64,000 bases of DNA from Alloactinosynnema sp. L-07 (GCF_900070365.1 NZ_LN850107.1:6572001-6636000); one strand, 5' to 3'; shown: positions 1 to 9,935, counted from the stretch's first letter. Made by a program: numbers and translations. Notes: a model not told the origin generated them from the sequence alone.

Positions 1-1
1 G

Positions 2-1264
2 CCCGGTCCGCTGTTCGTGGGCTTCAACGCCATCCAGCCGTCGGAGATCGCGCGGTTCAGCCGTCAGGGCTGGTCCCGGCAGACCTACTGGAAGCTGGAG
101 ACCAAGCCGCACACCGACGACCTCGACACCACGATCGCCAAGATCCGCTCGATGCTGGAGGACAGCGTCGCGCAGGCCCTGCCGACCGACCCGTCGGTCC
201 TGTTCGCCACGCTCTCCGGCGGCATGGACTCCAGCGCCGTCGCTGGGCTGGCCGCCGCTGAGCTGCGCAAGCGCGACCAGGGCAAGCTGCGGACCTACAC
301 CGTCGACTTCGTCAACAGCGACTTCGAGTCCGACGTCATGCGTGACACGAAGGACGCGCCGTTCGCCGAGATCGTGGCCGACCACATCGACGCCGACTAC
401 AACCTGATCAGCATCAACGCCACCGACCTGCTCGACCCGGTGGTGCGCCAGGGAATGCTGCGCGCCAAGGACTACCCGACGCGCATCTACGACATGGAAG
501 CCTCGCAGCACCTGTTCATCCAGCACCTCGCGGCCAAGGGCGGCAAGGTCGTCTTCGGCGGCGGCGCGGGTGACCAGATCTTCCGCGGCGCGCGGTGGTC
601 CAACGACAAGGGCCTGATCGCTTCGGGCACCTTCCCATGGATCGCGATGGCGCAGCGGTTCGGCGCCACCAACGGCTTCGGCACCGGCCTGCTCAACCAG
701 GACACCCTGGCCACGCTGGACTTCCCGACCTACTACGCCGACCTCTATGCCGACTCGATCGCCCAGGTCGAGTACCTACCCGAGGAGAACGACTGGGACC
801 GCCAGGTCCGCCGGGTCGCCTACCTCGTGCTGATGCTCTTCCGCCTCGACGCGGGCGTGTTCTCCTCGGCCGGGCTGCACTCGTCCTCGCCGCTGAACTA
901 CTTCCCGCTGATCGAGTACGCCTACAACATCCCCAACGAGATGCACGCCCACGGCGGCATCGAGAAGGGCCTGCTGCGGGCCGCGGTCGCCGACCTGCTG
1001 CCCGAACAGGTGCTCCAGCGCAAGCAGAGCGCCACACCGGTCAGCAAGGATCCGAACTACGCCGCGCGGCTGCAGCAGGAGTTCAAGGCCACGCTGGCGG
1101 ACCCGCACTCGCGGGTGCACTCCCTGATCGACATGGACAAGGCCAACGAACTCGCGAGCAACGGCGCTCGGATGGCCGAAGACCGACTTGCCCGGGCCGA
1201 CGTGGAGCTGACCCTTCAGCTCGACACCTGGCTCGACCTCTACAAGGTCCGTCTGACCCTCTGA
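2..1264 (+). CDS. Asparagine synthase-related amidotransferase domain (5' partial)
   Basis: The reading frame is open from the window edge, so the N-terminus (normally a class II glutaminase domain) is cut off. What remains is the ATP-pyrophosphatase/synthetase domain. The signature SGGMDSSAVAG, about 70 residues in, is the PPi loop that binds ATP. Members activate a carboxylate as acyl-AMP and form an amide or lactam: asparagine synthetase AsnB, beta-lactam synthetase, or lasso-peptide cyclase. The C-terminal GHSLxxR-type core is not a textbook AsnB. Location at the head of an SbnA-like/M24/DUF1445 run favours a biosynthetic rather than a housekeeping role (inference). The stop lies 42 bases before the next start. 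Confidence 0.85.
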   Translation, partial: PGPLFVGFNAIQPSEIARFSRQGWSRQTYWKLETKPHTDDLDTTIAKIRSMLEDSVAQALPTDPSVLFATLSGGMDSSAVAGLAAAELRKRDQGKLRTYTVDFVNSDFESDVMRDTKDAPFAEIVADHIDADYNLISINATDLLDPVVRQGMLRAKDYPTRIYDMEASQHLFIQHLAAKGGKVVFGGGAGDQIFRGARWSNDKGLIASGTFPWIAMAQRFGATNGFGTGLLNQDTLATLDFPTYYADLYADSIAQVEYLPEENDWDRQVRRVAYLVLMLFRLDAGVFSSAGLHSSSPLNYFPLIEYAYNIPNEMHAHGGIEKGLLRAAVADLLPEQVLQRKQSATPVSKDPNYAARLQQEFKATLADPHSRVHSLIDMDKANELASNGARMAEDRLARADVELTLQLDTWLDLYKVRLTL

Positions 1265-1306
1265 TCAATTCCGACGCCGTTGTTCACCAGTGCCTTAGGG
1301 GGCAGC

Positions 1307-2356
1307 ATGATTTGCGACAACATCCTCGACACCGTCGGGCGCACGCCGCTGGTCCGCCTCGGCAGGCTGAGCATGGGCAACGGCTCCGAGGTCCTCGTGA
1401 AGCTGGAGGGGGCCAACCCCGGCGGCAGTGTCAAGGACCGCGCGGCCCTGTCCATGATCACCGCGGCCGAGCGGTCCGGGCAGCTCAAGCCAGGCGGCAC
1501 GATCATCGAGTCGACCTCGGGCAACCTGGGCAAGGCGCTGGCGTTCATCGGCGCGGCCAAGGGCTACCGGGTCATCCTGGTCACCGACCCGAAGGCAGCG
1601 GGCTCGATGCTGGACTTCGTCGCCGCGTTCGGCACCGAGGTCCATGTCGTGCGCACGCCCGACGAACTGGGCTACCAGCGGCCGCGCCTGGCCAAGGTCG
1701 CCGAATTGCTGGAGCAGAACCCCGGCGCGTTCTGGCCCGACCAGTACAACAACCCGGGCAACCCGGGCATCCACGCCGAGCAGACCGCCTATGAGCTGCT
1801 CGACGAGCTGCCCGCGTTCGACGCGCTGGTGTGCGCGGTCGGCACCGGCGGCCACATCTCGGGGCTGGCGGCCACGCTCAAGCACAAGCTGCCGGACATC
1901 ACCGTCGTCGGCGCGGACGTGGTCGGCTCGGCCGCGTTCGGCTTCCCCTACAAGGGCTGGGAGATGCGCGGCCTCGGCATCGCGTGGACCCCGGGCAACC
2001 TGCACCAGCACCTGGTCGACCTGGTCCACCCGATCACCGACCCGGAGGGCTTCGCCACCACCCGGCTGCTGGCCCGCCAGGAGGGCCTGCTGGTCGGCGA
2101 GTCCACCGGTGCCGCGGTGTTCAGCGCGCTGGCCTACGCCAACGCGCACCCGGGCAGCACGATCGTCGCGGTGAGCCCGGACTCGGGTGCGAACTACCTC
2201 GGCGAGTCCTTCGACGACATCTGGCTCACCGAACGCGGTGTGCTGCAGGGCATCGAGGCCCAGGGTCTCGACTCGCTCGACGGCCTGCTCGCCGGTGCGC
2301 GCAGCCCGCGCAACGACTTCATCCAGCTCGACCGCGTTCAGCCCCAACTGGTCTGA
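1307..2356 (+). CDS. PLP-dependent cysteine synthase/SbnA-like beta-replacement enzyme
   Basis: This 349-aa fold-type II PLP enzyme belongs to the cysteine synthase/cystathionine beta-synthase family. The PLP lysine is K43 in NPGGSVKDR. The substrate loop reads ESTSGNLG rather than ESTSGNTG, and DPK follows; both resemble the siderophore enzyme SbnA, which joins O-phosphoserine and glutamate on the way to 2,3-diaminopropionate. ATG at 1307 is chosen over an upstream TTG because AGGGGG lies just before it. No SbnB partner is visible in the window, so the product is unknown. The C-terminal 40 residues extend beyond the catalytic core. It lies between the amidotransferase and the M24 gene on the same strand. 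Confidence 0.85.
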   Translation: MICDNILDTVGRTPLVRLGRLSMGNGSEVLVKLEGANPGGSVKDRAALSMITAAERSGQLKPGGTIIESTSGNLGKALAFIGAAKGYRVILVTDPKAAGSMLDFVAAFGTEVHVVRTPDELGYQRPRLAKVAELLEQNPGAFWPDQYNNPGNPGIHAEQTAYELLDELPAFDALVCAVGTGGHISGLAATLKHKLPDITVVGADVVGSAAFGFPYKGWEMRGLGIAWTPGNLHQHLVDLVHPITDPEGFATTRLLARQEGLLVGESTGAAVFSALAYANAHPGSTIVAVSPDSGANYLGESFDDIWLTERGVLQGIEAQGLDSLDGLLAGARSPRNDFIQLDRVQPQLV

Positions 2357-2369
2357 GAGGACCCTCCCC

Positions 2370-3575
2370 ATGCTCGCCAACCTCGACCGGCTCGCCCGGC
2401 GGATGGACGAACTCGGAATCGACGGCATCGTCGCGACCACCGCGGAGAACGTGTACTACCTCACCGGTGTGGCGAGCGTGTCCCACGAGATCTTCCCGCA
2501 CAGCGGGCAGTGTTTCGCCGTCGTCACCCGGGACCGTCTTGCGCACCCGAGGCTCATCTCCTCGCGGTGCGACCTGGACCAGATCCGGGACGCGCGGGTC
2601 GAGTTGGACGGGGCGGCGGGCTTCGGCACGTTCCACCGGGAACTGGCCGACGAGACGGAGCTGTCCGTGCTGGGCGAGCACGGACAGCTCCTCCACAGGC
2701 TGATGAACGAGCAGCCCAACGGCGTTCCCGCGCTGGGCGTGCTCGCGCGGGTCCTGCGGGAGGCCGGTCTCGGCGAGGCTCGGATCGCCATCGACGAGGA
2801 GAGCCTGCCCGCAAACGCTTTCGACGTCCTGCGCGAGGAACTGCGCGGTGCGGACCTGCGGCCCGGCGCGGAGCTGTTCCGCTGGGTGCGCAAGGTCAAG
2901 ACCGAGCCGGAGATCGAGCGGCTGCGCGCCGCCGCCGCGCTCACCGAGCAGTGCATCCTCGCCGCCATGGCGATCGCCAAGCCCGGCGCGACCGAGATCG
3001 ACCTGGTGCGCGAGTTCGAGCGGACCGCGGTCAGCTCGGGCGGACGGCCCAAGTTCACCCTGATCAAATTCGGCGACCGCGCCGCCTACGGGCAGTCGCG
3101 GCCCACCGCCGACCCGCTGCGCCGCGGCGAGGCCGTGTGGTTCGACGTCGGCCTGATCCTCGACGGCTACTGGTCGGACCTGAGCCGCATGTTCAGTATC
3201 GGCCAGCCCACCGACAAACTCGCGCGCTACTGCGAGGGCGTGCTCGCGGGCGAGGAAGCCGCGCTGGCCAAGACCCGGCCCGGCATGACCGGCAAGGAAC
3301 TGTTCGACACCGCGGTGGAAGCCGTGCGGCAGAACGGGATTCCGCACTACCGGCGCAACCACGTCGGCCACGGCATCGGCGTGGAGGTCTACGACCGGGT
3401 GCTGATCACGCCGGACAACGACGAGGCGATCGAGGTCGGCACCGTCGTCAACTTCGAGACCCCGTACTACGAGTTCGGTTTCGGCGCGGCCATGATCGAG
3501 GACCCGTATGTGGTGCGCGAGAACGGCAACGAGCTGCTGACCACTTTGGACCGAAACCTGACGGTCATCGACTAG
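2370..3575 (+). CDS. M24 family metallopeptidase (Xaa-Pro aminopeptidase/creatinase fold)
   Basis: This 401-aa cytoplasmic protein has a creatinase-like N-terminal domain (about 1-150) and a pita-bread M24 domain. The five expected metal ligands are all present: D259, D270, H334 (in HVGHGIG), E363 (in NFETP) and E377. It is therefore probably an active dimetal hydrolase of the PepQ/Xaa-Pro group and not a pseudoenzyme. The start ATG follows GAGAGG and lies 13 bases after the SbnA-like gene, so the two are probably co-transcribed. Within this run it could trim a dipeptide intermediate or a leader (inference). A role in general proline-peptide turnover is the alternative. Confidence 0.85.
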   Translation: MLANLDRLARRMDELGIDGIVATTAENVYYLTGVASVSHEIFPHSGQCFAVVTRDRLAHPRLISSRCDLDQIRDARVELDGAAGFGTFHRELADETELSVLGEHGQLLHRLMNEQPNGVPALGVLARVLREAGLGEARIAIDEESLPANAFDVLREELRGADLRPGAELFRWVRKVKTEPEIERLRAAAALTEQCILAAMAIAKPGATEIDLVREFERTAVSSGGRPKFTLIKFGDRAAYGQSRPTADPLRRGEAVWFDVGLILDGYWSDLSRMFSIGQPTDKLARYCEGVLAGEEAALAKTRPGMTGKELFDTAVEAVRQNGIPHYRRNHVGHGIGVEVYDRVLITPDNDEAIEVGTVVNFETPYYEFGFGAAMIEDPYVVRENGNELLTTLDRNLTVID

Positions 3576-3584
3576 GAGCGCTAC

Positions 3585-4379
3585 ATGGACACCTTGACCA
3601 GGGAACAGACCGAGGCGATGACCGGCGCCGAGGCCCGCGCGCACTTCCGTGCGGGCTTACGGGTGCCGACCGTCGACTGGGCCAGCCGCTACGCGCAGAC
3701 CAACCTGATCTCGGTGCCCAAGGACGTCGCTTACGACCTGCTGCTGTTCGCCCAGCGCAACCCGAAGGCGTGCCCTGTCCTGGATGTGACCGATCCTGGC
3801 TCGCCCACGACGGTGCTGGCCGAGGGCGCTGACCTGCGCACCGACCTGCCCGCGTACTACATCTGGCGCGACGGCGTGATGGTCGAGGAGGTCACCGACG
3901 CGACGGACCACTGGCGCGACGACCTGGTCACCTTCGTCATCGGCTGCAGCTACACCTTCGAGCGCGGCCTTCTCGACGCCGGTGTCCCGCTGCGTCACCA
4001 CGAGTTGGGCGTCACCGATCCGATGTGGGCGGTCAACATCGAGTGCAGGCCCGCTGGGAGGCTCTCCGGGCCGCTCGTGGTCGGCATGCGACCGATCCCG
4101 GCGCACCTCGTGGCCACCGCGGTTCAGGTCACCGCGCGTTACCCCTCCGTCCACGGCGCACCCGTCCACATTGGTGATCCGGCCGCGCTGGGCATCACGG
4201 ACCTGCAGAAACCCGACTTCGGCGATCCCGTTCCGGTCGGTGACGATATCCCCGTTTTCTGGGCGTGCGGCGTCACCACGCAAGCCGCCGTTATCGCGTC
4301 CAAGCTGGAATTCGCCATCACGCACTCGCCCGGGTACATGTTCATCACCGATGTGCCGGACGCCACGTACGCGCTGTGA
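3585..4379 (+). CDS. DUF1445/YcsI family putative hydro-lyase
   Basis: This 264-aa protein matches the DUF1445 (YcsI) family over its full length. Family hallmarks are [53 protein letters not shown] and [10 protein letters not shown]. The mammalian relative is D-glutamate cyclase, which interconverts D-glutamate and 5-oxo-D-proline. Bacterial members are annotated only as hydro-lyases. The gene starts 9 bases after the M24 stop and closes the four-gene run. A 97-bp gap follows before the oxidase gene. With an amidotransferase and a peptidase alongside, chemistry on a glutamyl, pyroglutamyl or lactam intermediate is plausible but unproven. Confidence 0.85.
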   Translation: MDTLTREQTEAMTGAEARAHFRAGLRVPTVDWASRYAQTNLISVPKDVAYDLLLFAQRNPKACPVLDVTDPGSPTTVLAEGADLRTDLPAYYIWRDGVMVEEVTDATDHWRDDLVTFVIGCSYTFERGLLDAGVPLRHHELGVTDPMWAVNIECRPAGRLSGPLVVGMRPIPAHLVATAVQVTARYPSVHGAPVHIGDPAALGITDLQKPDFGDPVPVGDDIPVFWACGVTTQAAVIASKLEFAITHSPGYMFITDVPDATYAL

Positions 4380-4476
4380 GTTAAGGGCATATTTCTCAGT
4401 TTGGCTCTGGCAGGCTATCCCAGGGGCTCGGGCGTACTGCTCACAAACAGGCAAGCAAACCTAAGAGGGACACCGG

Positions 4477-6546
4477 ATGTACGAGACACTATTGGGAATG
4501 GACGTGGGCATTAGTGCCCTCCTCTTCATCACCTGGGCGGTGTCGTCCAGGCGACTCGGCAGAGTCGCGCGTTACTCCGATCCGGTGAAATCCCTGAAGG
4601 CTTCGCGGGGAACGCTCATCTGGCTCGGCGTCGCCACGATCTTCGTTCTGTGGAAATTCGCCATCGGTGTGCTGATGCTGCAGACCGGGTGGGAATTCGC
4701 CTCCGACCGGGTTGTTCTGGTCCCGTTCTTCTACCTGGTCCCGGCCATCGCCGCCTACGTGCTGACGATCCCGGTGCTGCTGAGGATCGCGAAGACCGCG
4801 AAGTCGCTGCGGGGCACCGAGGGCGCGACCGTGCCGGTGGAGACCCGGCAGGGCCTGGCCACGCTGAAGTCGGCGCTGCCGCCGCGGCTGACCGCGATCG
4901 GCGGAATCCTGGCCTGGTACGCCTCTTTCGTGGTGCCGCCGGTGCCGCCGTTCGGTGACGAGATCGTCTTCTACGGCCTGATCCTGCTGGTCGCCGCCGG
5001 TCTGCTGGTGCTCAAGCAGCGCTACGAGCAGGGCAAGGTCGCCGCGGGCGCCGTCGTGCCGAGCTTCGGCAAGCGCGTCGGCCGCTCGTTCGCGCACGTG
5101 GGTGTGGTCCTCGCGCTCGTGGCGGGCGCCATCTTCGTGTGGCAGTCGACCAGCGGCCTCGACGAGCGCTACAACATGGGCGAGCACAGCGGCTCTGGCA
5201 ACCACGCCGCGGGCGGCCACGGCCAAGGCGGCAAGTCCGTCGCCGACCTGACCGGCCCCAAGGACGGCGAGCCCGACCAGCGCATCACCCTGAACGCGGA
5301 GAAGGCCACCATCTCGCTGCCCAGCGGCGCGAAGCTCGACGCGTGGACGTTCAACGGCACCATCCCCGGCCCGCAGATCAAGGTCAAGCAGGGCGAGCTG
5401 GTCGAGGTCACGCTGACCAACAAGGACGTCCCGACCGGTGTCTCCGCGCACTGGCACGGCGTCGACGTGCCCAACGCCGAGGACGGCGTCCCCGGCCTGA
5501 CCCAGGACGCGGTCATGCCCGGCGGCAAGCACGTCTACCGCTTCCGCGCGCCGGACGTCGGCTCGTACTGGTACCACTCGCACCAGCAGTCGTCCGAGCA
5601 GGTTCGCAAGGGTCTCTACGGTGGTTTCATCGTCGAGCCGAAGGACGGTCCGGCCGAGTCCGACGTCAAGGACATCCAGGTTCTCCAGCACGCCTTCACC
5701 ACCACGGAGAACAAGGTCGCCTACACCAACGGCGACTCGGACAAGCTGGAGAAGCAGACGATCGAGGCAGGCACCAAGGTCCGCCTGCGGCTGACCAACA
5801 CCGACAGCCTGATCAAGCGCTTCGCGCTGGTGGGCGTGACCTACAAGGTGACCGCGGTCGACGGCCAGGACATCAACAAGCCGACCGACCTCAAGGACAC
5901 CCTGCTCACCCTGGGCGGCGGCGGTCGCTACGACGTCGAGTTCACCATGCCCAGCGGCCCGGTGCGGCTGGCGGAGAAGCAGCGGCCGGAAGAGGGCATC
6001 CTGTTCAGCCCCAACGGTTCCGGCGAGCTGAAGGCGGACTTCACCGTCCCCGAGTTCGACGTCACCCAGTACGGCAGCCCGATGCCGACCGAGTTCAACG
6101 CCGACAGCAAGTTCGCGGTGTCCGAGGACCGCTACCTGGACAACCAGGCCGGGTTCTTCGACGGCGGCTTCAACCTGCTGTGGTCGGTCAACGGCCACGT
6201 CTTCCCGGACGTGCCGACGCTGACGGTGCGCGAAGGCGACCTGGTGAAGGTCAAGTTCATCAACCGCAGCCACCTCGACCACCCGATGCACCTGCACGGC
6301 CACCACGCTCTTGTGCTGGCACGCAACGGAAAGAAGGCGACCGGCAGCCCCATTTGGCTCGACACGGTCACCGTCGCGCCCGGCGAGACCTGGGAGGTCG
6401 CGTTCAAGGCCGACAACCCCGGCCTCTGGATGGATCACTGCCACAACCTCGACCACGCCAAGATCGGCATGGTCTTGCATCTGGCCTACGAGGGCTACTC
6501 GACGCCCTTCGAGGCTGGATCGGCGACGAAGAACCAGCCCGAGTAA
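4477..6546 (+). CDS. Membrane-anchored three-domain multicopper oxidase
   Basis: The first 225 residues of this 689-aa protein hold about six hydrophobic segments (near 8-24, 50-70, 82-105, 138-158, 165-185, 205-225). A His/Gly-rich linker follows (HSGSGNHAAGGHGQGG), then an extracytoplasmic multicopper oxidase. All four copper motifs are present: HWHG near 325, YHSHQQ near 367, HPMHLHGHH near 602 and HCHNLDH near 654. It should couple substrate oxidation to reduction of O2 to water at the outer membrane face. The substrate (phenol, Cu(I), metal or metabolite) cannot be read from sequence. The His-rich linker may hold copper (inference). The start has AAGAGGGA upstream. An MFS gene follows 44 bases downstream. 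Confidence 0.9.
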   Translation: MYETLLGMDVGISALLFITWAVSSRRLGRVARYSDPVKSLKASRGTLIWLGVATIFVLWKFAIGVLMLQTGWEFASDRVVLVPFFYLVPAIAAYVLTIPVLLRIAKTAKSLRGTEGATVPVETRQGLATLKSALPPRLTAIGGILAWYASFVVPPVPPFGDEIVFYGLILLVAAGLLVLKQRYEQGKVAAGAVVPSFGKRVGRSFAHVGVVLALVAGAIFVWQSTSGLDERYNMGEHSGSGNHAAGGHGQGGKSVADLTGPKDGEPDQRITLNAEKATISLPSGAKLDAWTFNGTIPGPQIKVKQGELVEVTLTNKDVPTGVSAHWHGVDVPNAEDGVPGLTQDAVMPGGKHVYRFRAPDVGSYWYHSHQQSSEQVRKGLYGGFIVEPKDGPAESDVKDIQVLQHAFTTTENKVAYTNGDSDKLEKQTIEAGTKVRLRLTNTDSLIKRFALVGVTYKVTAVDGQDINKPTDLKDTLLTLGGGGRYDVEFTMPSGPVRLAEKQRPEEGILFSPNGSGELKADFTVPEFDVTQYGSPMPTEFNADSKFAVSEDRYLDNQAGFFDGGFNLLWSVNGHVFPDVPTLTVREGDLVKVKFINRSHLDHPMHLHGHHALVLARNGKKATGSPIWLDTVTVAPGETWEVAFKADNPGLWMDHCHNLDHAKIGMVLHLAYEGYSTPFEAGSATKNQPE

Positions 6547-6590
6547 GGCGCGGCGCGTCGGCGTCACGCCCTTGGTTCTGAGGAGGACCC

Positions 6591-8141
6591 GTGACCCCCC
6601 GCGTTGAAGAGCCAATCCGCGAGGACCAGCCAACAGTCGCCACCCGGCGGCCGTGGCTGGCCCTCGCGGCCGTTTTGGCGGGCAGTTTCCTGCACCTGTT
6701 CGACCTGATGGTCGTCACCGTCGCGACCCCGTCGATCCGCACCGACCTCGACGCGTCGGCGTCGTCGGCGCAATGGCTCCTCGCGGGCTACGCCCTCCCG
6801 TTCGCGTTGCTACTGGTCACTTCCGGCCGCTTGGGCGACACGATCGGCCGACGCAAGATGGTCCTGATCGGCTCGATCGGCTTCACCGCGGCGTCGGTGC
6901 TGTGCGCGGTCGCCACCGACCCGGCCACCCTGATCGCGGGCCGAGTCCTGCAAGGCGCCTCGGCCGCGGCCATGTCGCCCCAGGTCCTCCCGATCATCAT
7001 GCTGCTTTTCCCCGCAGGCAAGCGCGTGGCCGCCCTCGGCGCGCAGGCGGGCGTGATCGCGGTGGCCACGGTCAGCGGCCCGGTACTCGGTGGGTTGCTG
7101 GTCCAGGCCGACATCGCCGACCTGGGCTGGCGAGTGATCTTCCTGCTGAACATCCCGGTCGGCCTGTTCACCATCCTCGCGGGCTGGATCTGGCTGCCCG
7201 CCAACGACGTGCTCACCAAGGGCGCCCGCGCTCGACTGGACATCGGCAGCATCGCCCTGGCCAGCGGCGGCCTGCTCCTGCTCATCTTCCCCCTGGTCCA
7301 GGGCAGTGACTTGGACTGGCCACTGTGGATCTTCGCCCCGCTGGCGCTGTCGGTGCCGGTGCTGTATCTGTTGGTACGCAGGCAGATCCAGCGCCAGAAG
7401 ACGGGCGAGTTCCCACTGATCGCGCTGTCCCTGTTCCGCGTCCGCGCGTTCGTCGCGGGCAGCGTCGCCAACTTCCTGGTGATGGGCGGCGTGGCGGCGT
7501 TCTTCCTGGTCTTCGTCCTGCACCTGCAGTCCGGCCTGGGCTTCAGCCCATCAGACATCGGCTTGACAGTGGCCTCCTTCGCCGTCGCCGCAGGCGTGGC
7601 CTCGGGCGCGTCGGTGCCGCTGGCAGCCAAGATCGGCAAGCCCTTGGTGGTCGCGGGCGGAGTACTGATGGCCGTCGGCATGAGCGCACTGTGCGCGGTA
7701 CTGCTGGCGCAGGGCCCCGAGTTGAGCTCCGGTCTGGTCGCGGCCTGCCTCGCGATCGTCGGCATCGGCATGGGCATGCTCAGCCCACCCCTCTACAACC
7801 TGACCCTCACCGGCGTTCCCGCCGAAGACGTCGGCTCGGCATCGGGCGTCTTCGGCACCTTGGCCCAGGTGGGCAACGCGATGGGGGTAGCCGTCCTGGG
7901 CGCGGCGTTCTTCGGTCTGCTGAATCGCTTCGACGACCGGCTGGGCGATTGCGCCGACAAGACCCCGCTGACGGAGGGAACGGACGCCGTCGTCGGCACG
8001 TGCGGGCCACAGGCGACGATTCCCGCCCAGGAAGCCTTCACCTCAGCCACCGCGGCGACAGTCGCGGCGCAGGCGGTCTGCTACCTGCTGGTGGCCTGGA
8101 TTCTCGCGCGTTTCCTGCCGGGCAAGACAAAGCAGGCGTGA
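6591..8141 (+). CDS. DHA2-type MFS drug/metabolite exporter
   Basis: This 516-aa protein has about 14 transmembrane segments, typical of the DHA2 (EmrB/QacA) proton antiporters. Near the N-terminus FDLMVVTVATPSI matches the family motif D1, and GRLGDTIGRRKM matches the conserved cytoplasmic loop 2-3. It starts at GTG after GAGGA, 44 bases behind the membrane-bound oxidase, and probably shares its transcript. It may export the oxidase substrate or a toxic quinone-like product (inference). A strong terminator hairpin lies immediately after the stop. Confidence 0.9.
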   Translation: MTPRVEEPIREDQPTVATRRPWLALAAVLAGSFLHLFDLMVVTVATPSIRTDLDASASSAQWLLAGYALPFALLLVTSGRLGDTIGRRKMVLIGSIGFTAASVLCAVATDPATLIAGRVLQGASAAAMSPQVLPIIMLLFPAGKRVAALGAQAGVIAVATVSGPVLGGLLVQADIADLGWRVIFLLNIPVGLFTILAGWIWLPANDVLTKGARARLDIGSIALASGGLLLLIFPLVQGSDLDWPLWIFAPLALSVPVLYLLVRRQIQRQKTGEFPLIALSLFRVRAFVAGSVANFLVMGGVAAFFLVFVLHLQSGLGFSPSDIGLTVASFAVAAGVASGASVPLAAKIGKPLVVAGGVLMAVGMSALCAVLLAQGPELSSGLVAACLAIVGIGMGMLSPPLYNLTLTGVPAEDVGSASGVFGTLAQVGNAMGVAVLGAAFFGLLNRFDDRLGDCADKTPLTEGTDAVVGTCGPQATIPAQEAFTSATAATVAAQAVCYLLVAWILARFLPGKTKQA

Positions 8142-8146
8142 CACGC

Positions 8147-8178
8147 GAAACGGCCCCGGGAACCCCCGGGGCCGTTTC
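8147..8178. terminator. Bidirectional terminator hairpin
   Basis: A perfect 14-bp inverted repeat (arms 8147-8160 and 8165-8178, 4-base loop) sits in the 48-bp gap between convergent genes, the MFS exporter and the Tat oxidase. There is no U-tract, as is usual for actinobacterial terminators. The symmetry lets it serve both strands. Confidence 0.8.
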
Positions 8179-8189
8179 CGTTGTCCTGT

Positions 8190-9752
8190 CTAGAGAATCT
8201 TCATGTTCGCCATCATCGCCATGTCCTCGTGCTCAAGGTTGTGGCAGTGGAACACGTACTTCCCCGGATACCCGTCGAACCGAACCAGGATCCGCACGAC
8301 CTTGTTTGGCTCCAACCGCACCGTGTCCTTCCACCCGCCATCGGTCGGCGCCAACTGCTCCGCGATCCGAGCGTGGATCTGGAACGACGACAAGTGCACA
8401 TGGACCGGATGCTGAGCGTCGGTCACGAGCTGCCACATCTCGACCTTGCCGCGCTGGATCTCGGCGTGGTTGTAGTTGGGGTCGAAGCTCTTGGAGTTGA
8501 TGCGCCACACCATCTTGCCGTTCTCCGGTCCCTGCAGGAACGCGAACTGACGGGTCGGCGTGTTGCCTCCGGTCCACGGCAGCTTCTCGATCGTCGACAG
8601 CTTCGTCGGCACCGTCGAGTCGTCCGTGGCGGTACGGGCCACGCGGAACTGCATGACCAAGCCGGAGTTCCCGGTGGCGCCCGTGTGCTTGAGCGTGACC
8701 ATCGTGCCCACGGCGTACTTGCTGAAGTCGATCACCACGTCGAACCGCTCAGCGGGCGCGACCGGAATCATCGTGTGTCCGCGCGGGGCGTCGAGCAGGC
8801 CGCCGTCGCTGCCGACCTGGATGAAGGACTGGGCGGCGTTGGGCTTGGGGTCGAGTTCGAGCTTGTAGTGCCGTGAGTTCGACGCGTTGAGGATGCGGAA
8901 GCGGTACTTGACCGCGTCGACCTCCAGGAACGGCCACGGGACGCCGTTGACCAGGGTGACGTCGCCGAGGACGCCGCCGTGGAAGGCGCCGGTGACGCCC
9001 GGGGGGTGGTTGAGGTTGGGGTCGAGGGACGGGTAGTTGAACGAACCGTCCGCTTTGAACGACCGGTCGGTGATGATCAGCGGGATCTCGCGGGCGCCCT
9101 TGGGCAGCGGCAGCGCGTTGTCCTCGTCGTCGCGCAGGATGTGCATGCCCGCCAGGCCGCGGTAGACCTGCGGGCCGGTGAAGTCCATCCGGTGGTCGTG
9201 GTACCAGAGCGTGGCCGCGCGCTGCTGCAGCGGGTAGTGGTACTCACGCTCGCCCTGGCTGACGTTGCCGCCGGGGTGCACGTGCCCGTTCCACCCGCCG
9301 ACCGGCATGATCAGGTCGATCGGGTAGCCGTCGTGCTCCGGCGGGGTCTTGCCGCCGTGCAGGTGGGTGACCGTCGGGACCGGCAGCTCGTTGCGGGTCT
9401 TCACGACGATCTTGCGGTTGGCCTTGGTGTCGAACGTCGGGCCGGGGAACGTGCCGTTGTACGTGAACGCCTGGGTCTGCAGGCCCGGCAGGATGCTCAG
9501 GTTGGCGACCTTGGCGGTCACCTCGAAGTAGTCGGTGGTCGCGTCGGACCGGACCGGCCGGATCACCGGCGGGATCGTCAGCGGCTGCGTGAACGGCCGC
9601 GGCGCGGCCAGCGCGCTCTTCTGGACGCTCTGCTCTTTGTGCTGCGCGCCGCCATTGGCATCGGTCGGCGTTCCGCCGCAGGCACTGGCCAGCGGCAGCA
9701 CGATGCCCGCTGTTCCGGCCGCGCCGATAAACCCCCGTCGTGACAAAGACAT
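8190..9752 (-). CDS. Tat-exported multicopper oxidase lipoprotein (CotA/bilirubin-oxidase-like)
   Basis: This 520-aa protein starts with a twin-arginine signal (SRRGFIGAAG) and carries a lipobox-like cysteine (LASAC, Cys25). It is therefore probably folded with copper in the cytoplasm and lipid-anchored outside. Copper motifs are HLHG (from H130), WYHDHRMDF, HPVHVHLSSF and FHCHNLEHED. The EHDG after the first motif is typical of CotA-like enzymes. The ATG at 9752 is chosen because AAAGGGGG precedes it and the Tat signal begins there. The open frame continues upstream without support. It is convergent with the MFS gene and diverges from the metallo-hydrolase gene. Confidence 0.9.
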   Translation of the reverse strand: MSLSRRGFIGAAGTAGIVLPLASACGGTPTDANGGAQHKEQSVQKSALAAPRPFTQPLTIPPVIRPVRSDATTDYFEVTAKVANLSILPGLQTQAFTYNGTFPGPTFDTKANRKIVVKTRNELPVPTVTHLHGGKTPPEHDGYPIDLIMPVGGWNGHVHPGGNVSQGEREYHYPLQQRAATLWYHDHRMDFTGPQVYRGLAGMHILRDDEDNALPLPKGAREIPLIITDRSFKADGSFNYPSLDPNLNHPPGVTGAFHGGVLGDVTLVNGVPWPFLEVDAVKYRFRILNASNSRHYKLELDPKPNAAQSFIQVGSDGGLLDAPRGHTMIPVAPAERFDVVIDFSKYAVGTMVTLKHTGATGNSGLVMQFRVARTATDDSTVPTKLSTIEKLPWTGGNTPTRQFAFLQGPENGKMVWRINSKSFDPNYNHAEIQRGKVEMWQLVTDAQHPVHVHLSSFQIHARIAEQLAPTDGGWKDTVRLEPNKVVRILVRFDGYPGKYVFHCHNLEHEDMAMMANMKIL

Positions 9753-9935
9753 TGTGTTCGAACCCCCTTTATGCAAATCCCGTGGAATCACCCAGTATCG
9801 GAGCATACCCGGAGTTTGCTCGCTTACGACCCCCCCTATGACCCGGAGTGGAGCGGTTCTCGAGCGAGCCGCGACAAGCTGTGCCCAGCGCGAAGTGGCG
9901 CGGCCAAAACCCGCCCAGACGGAGGCGACGAACGT

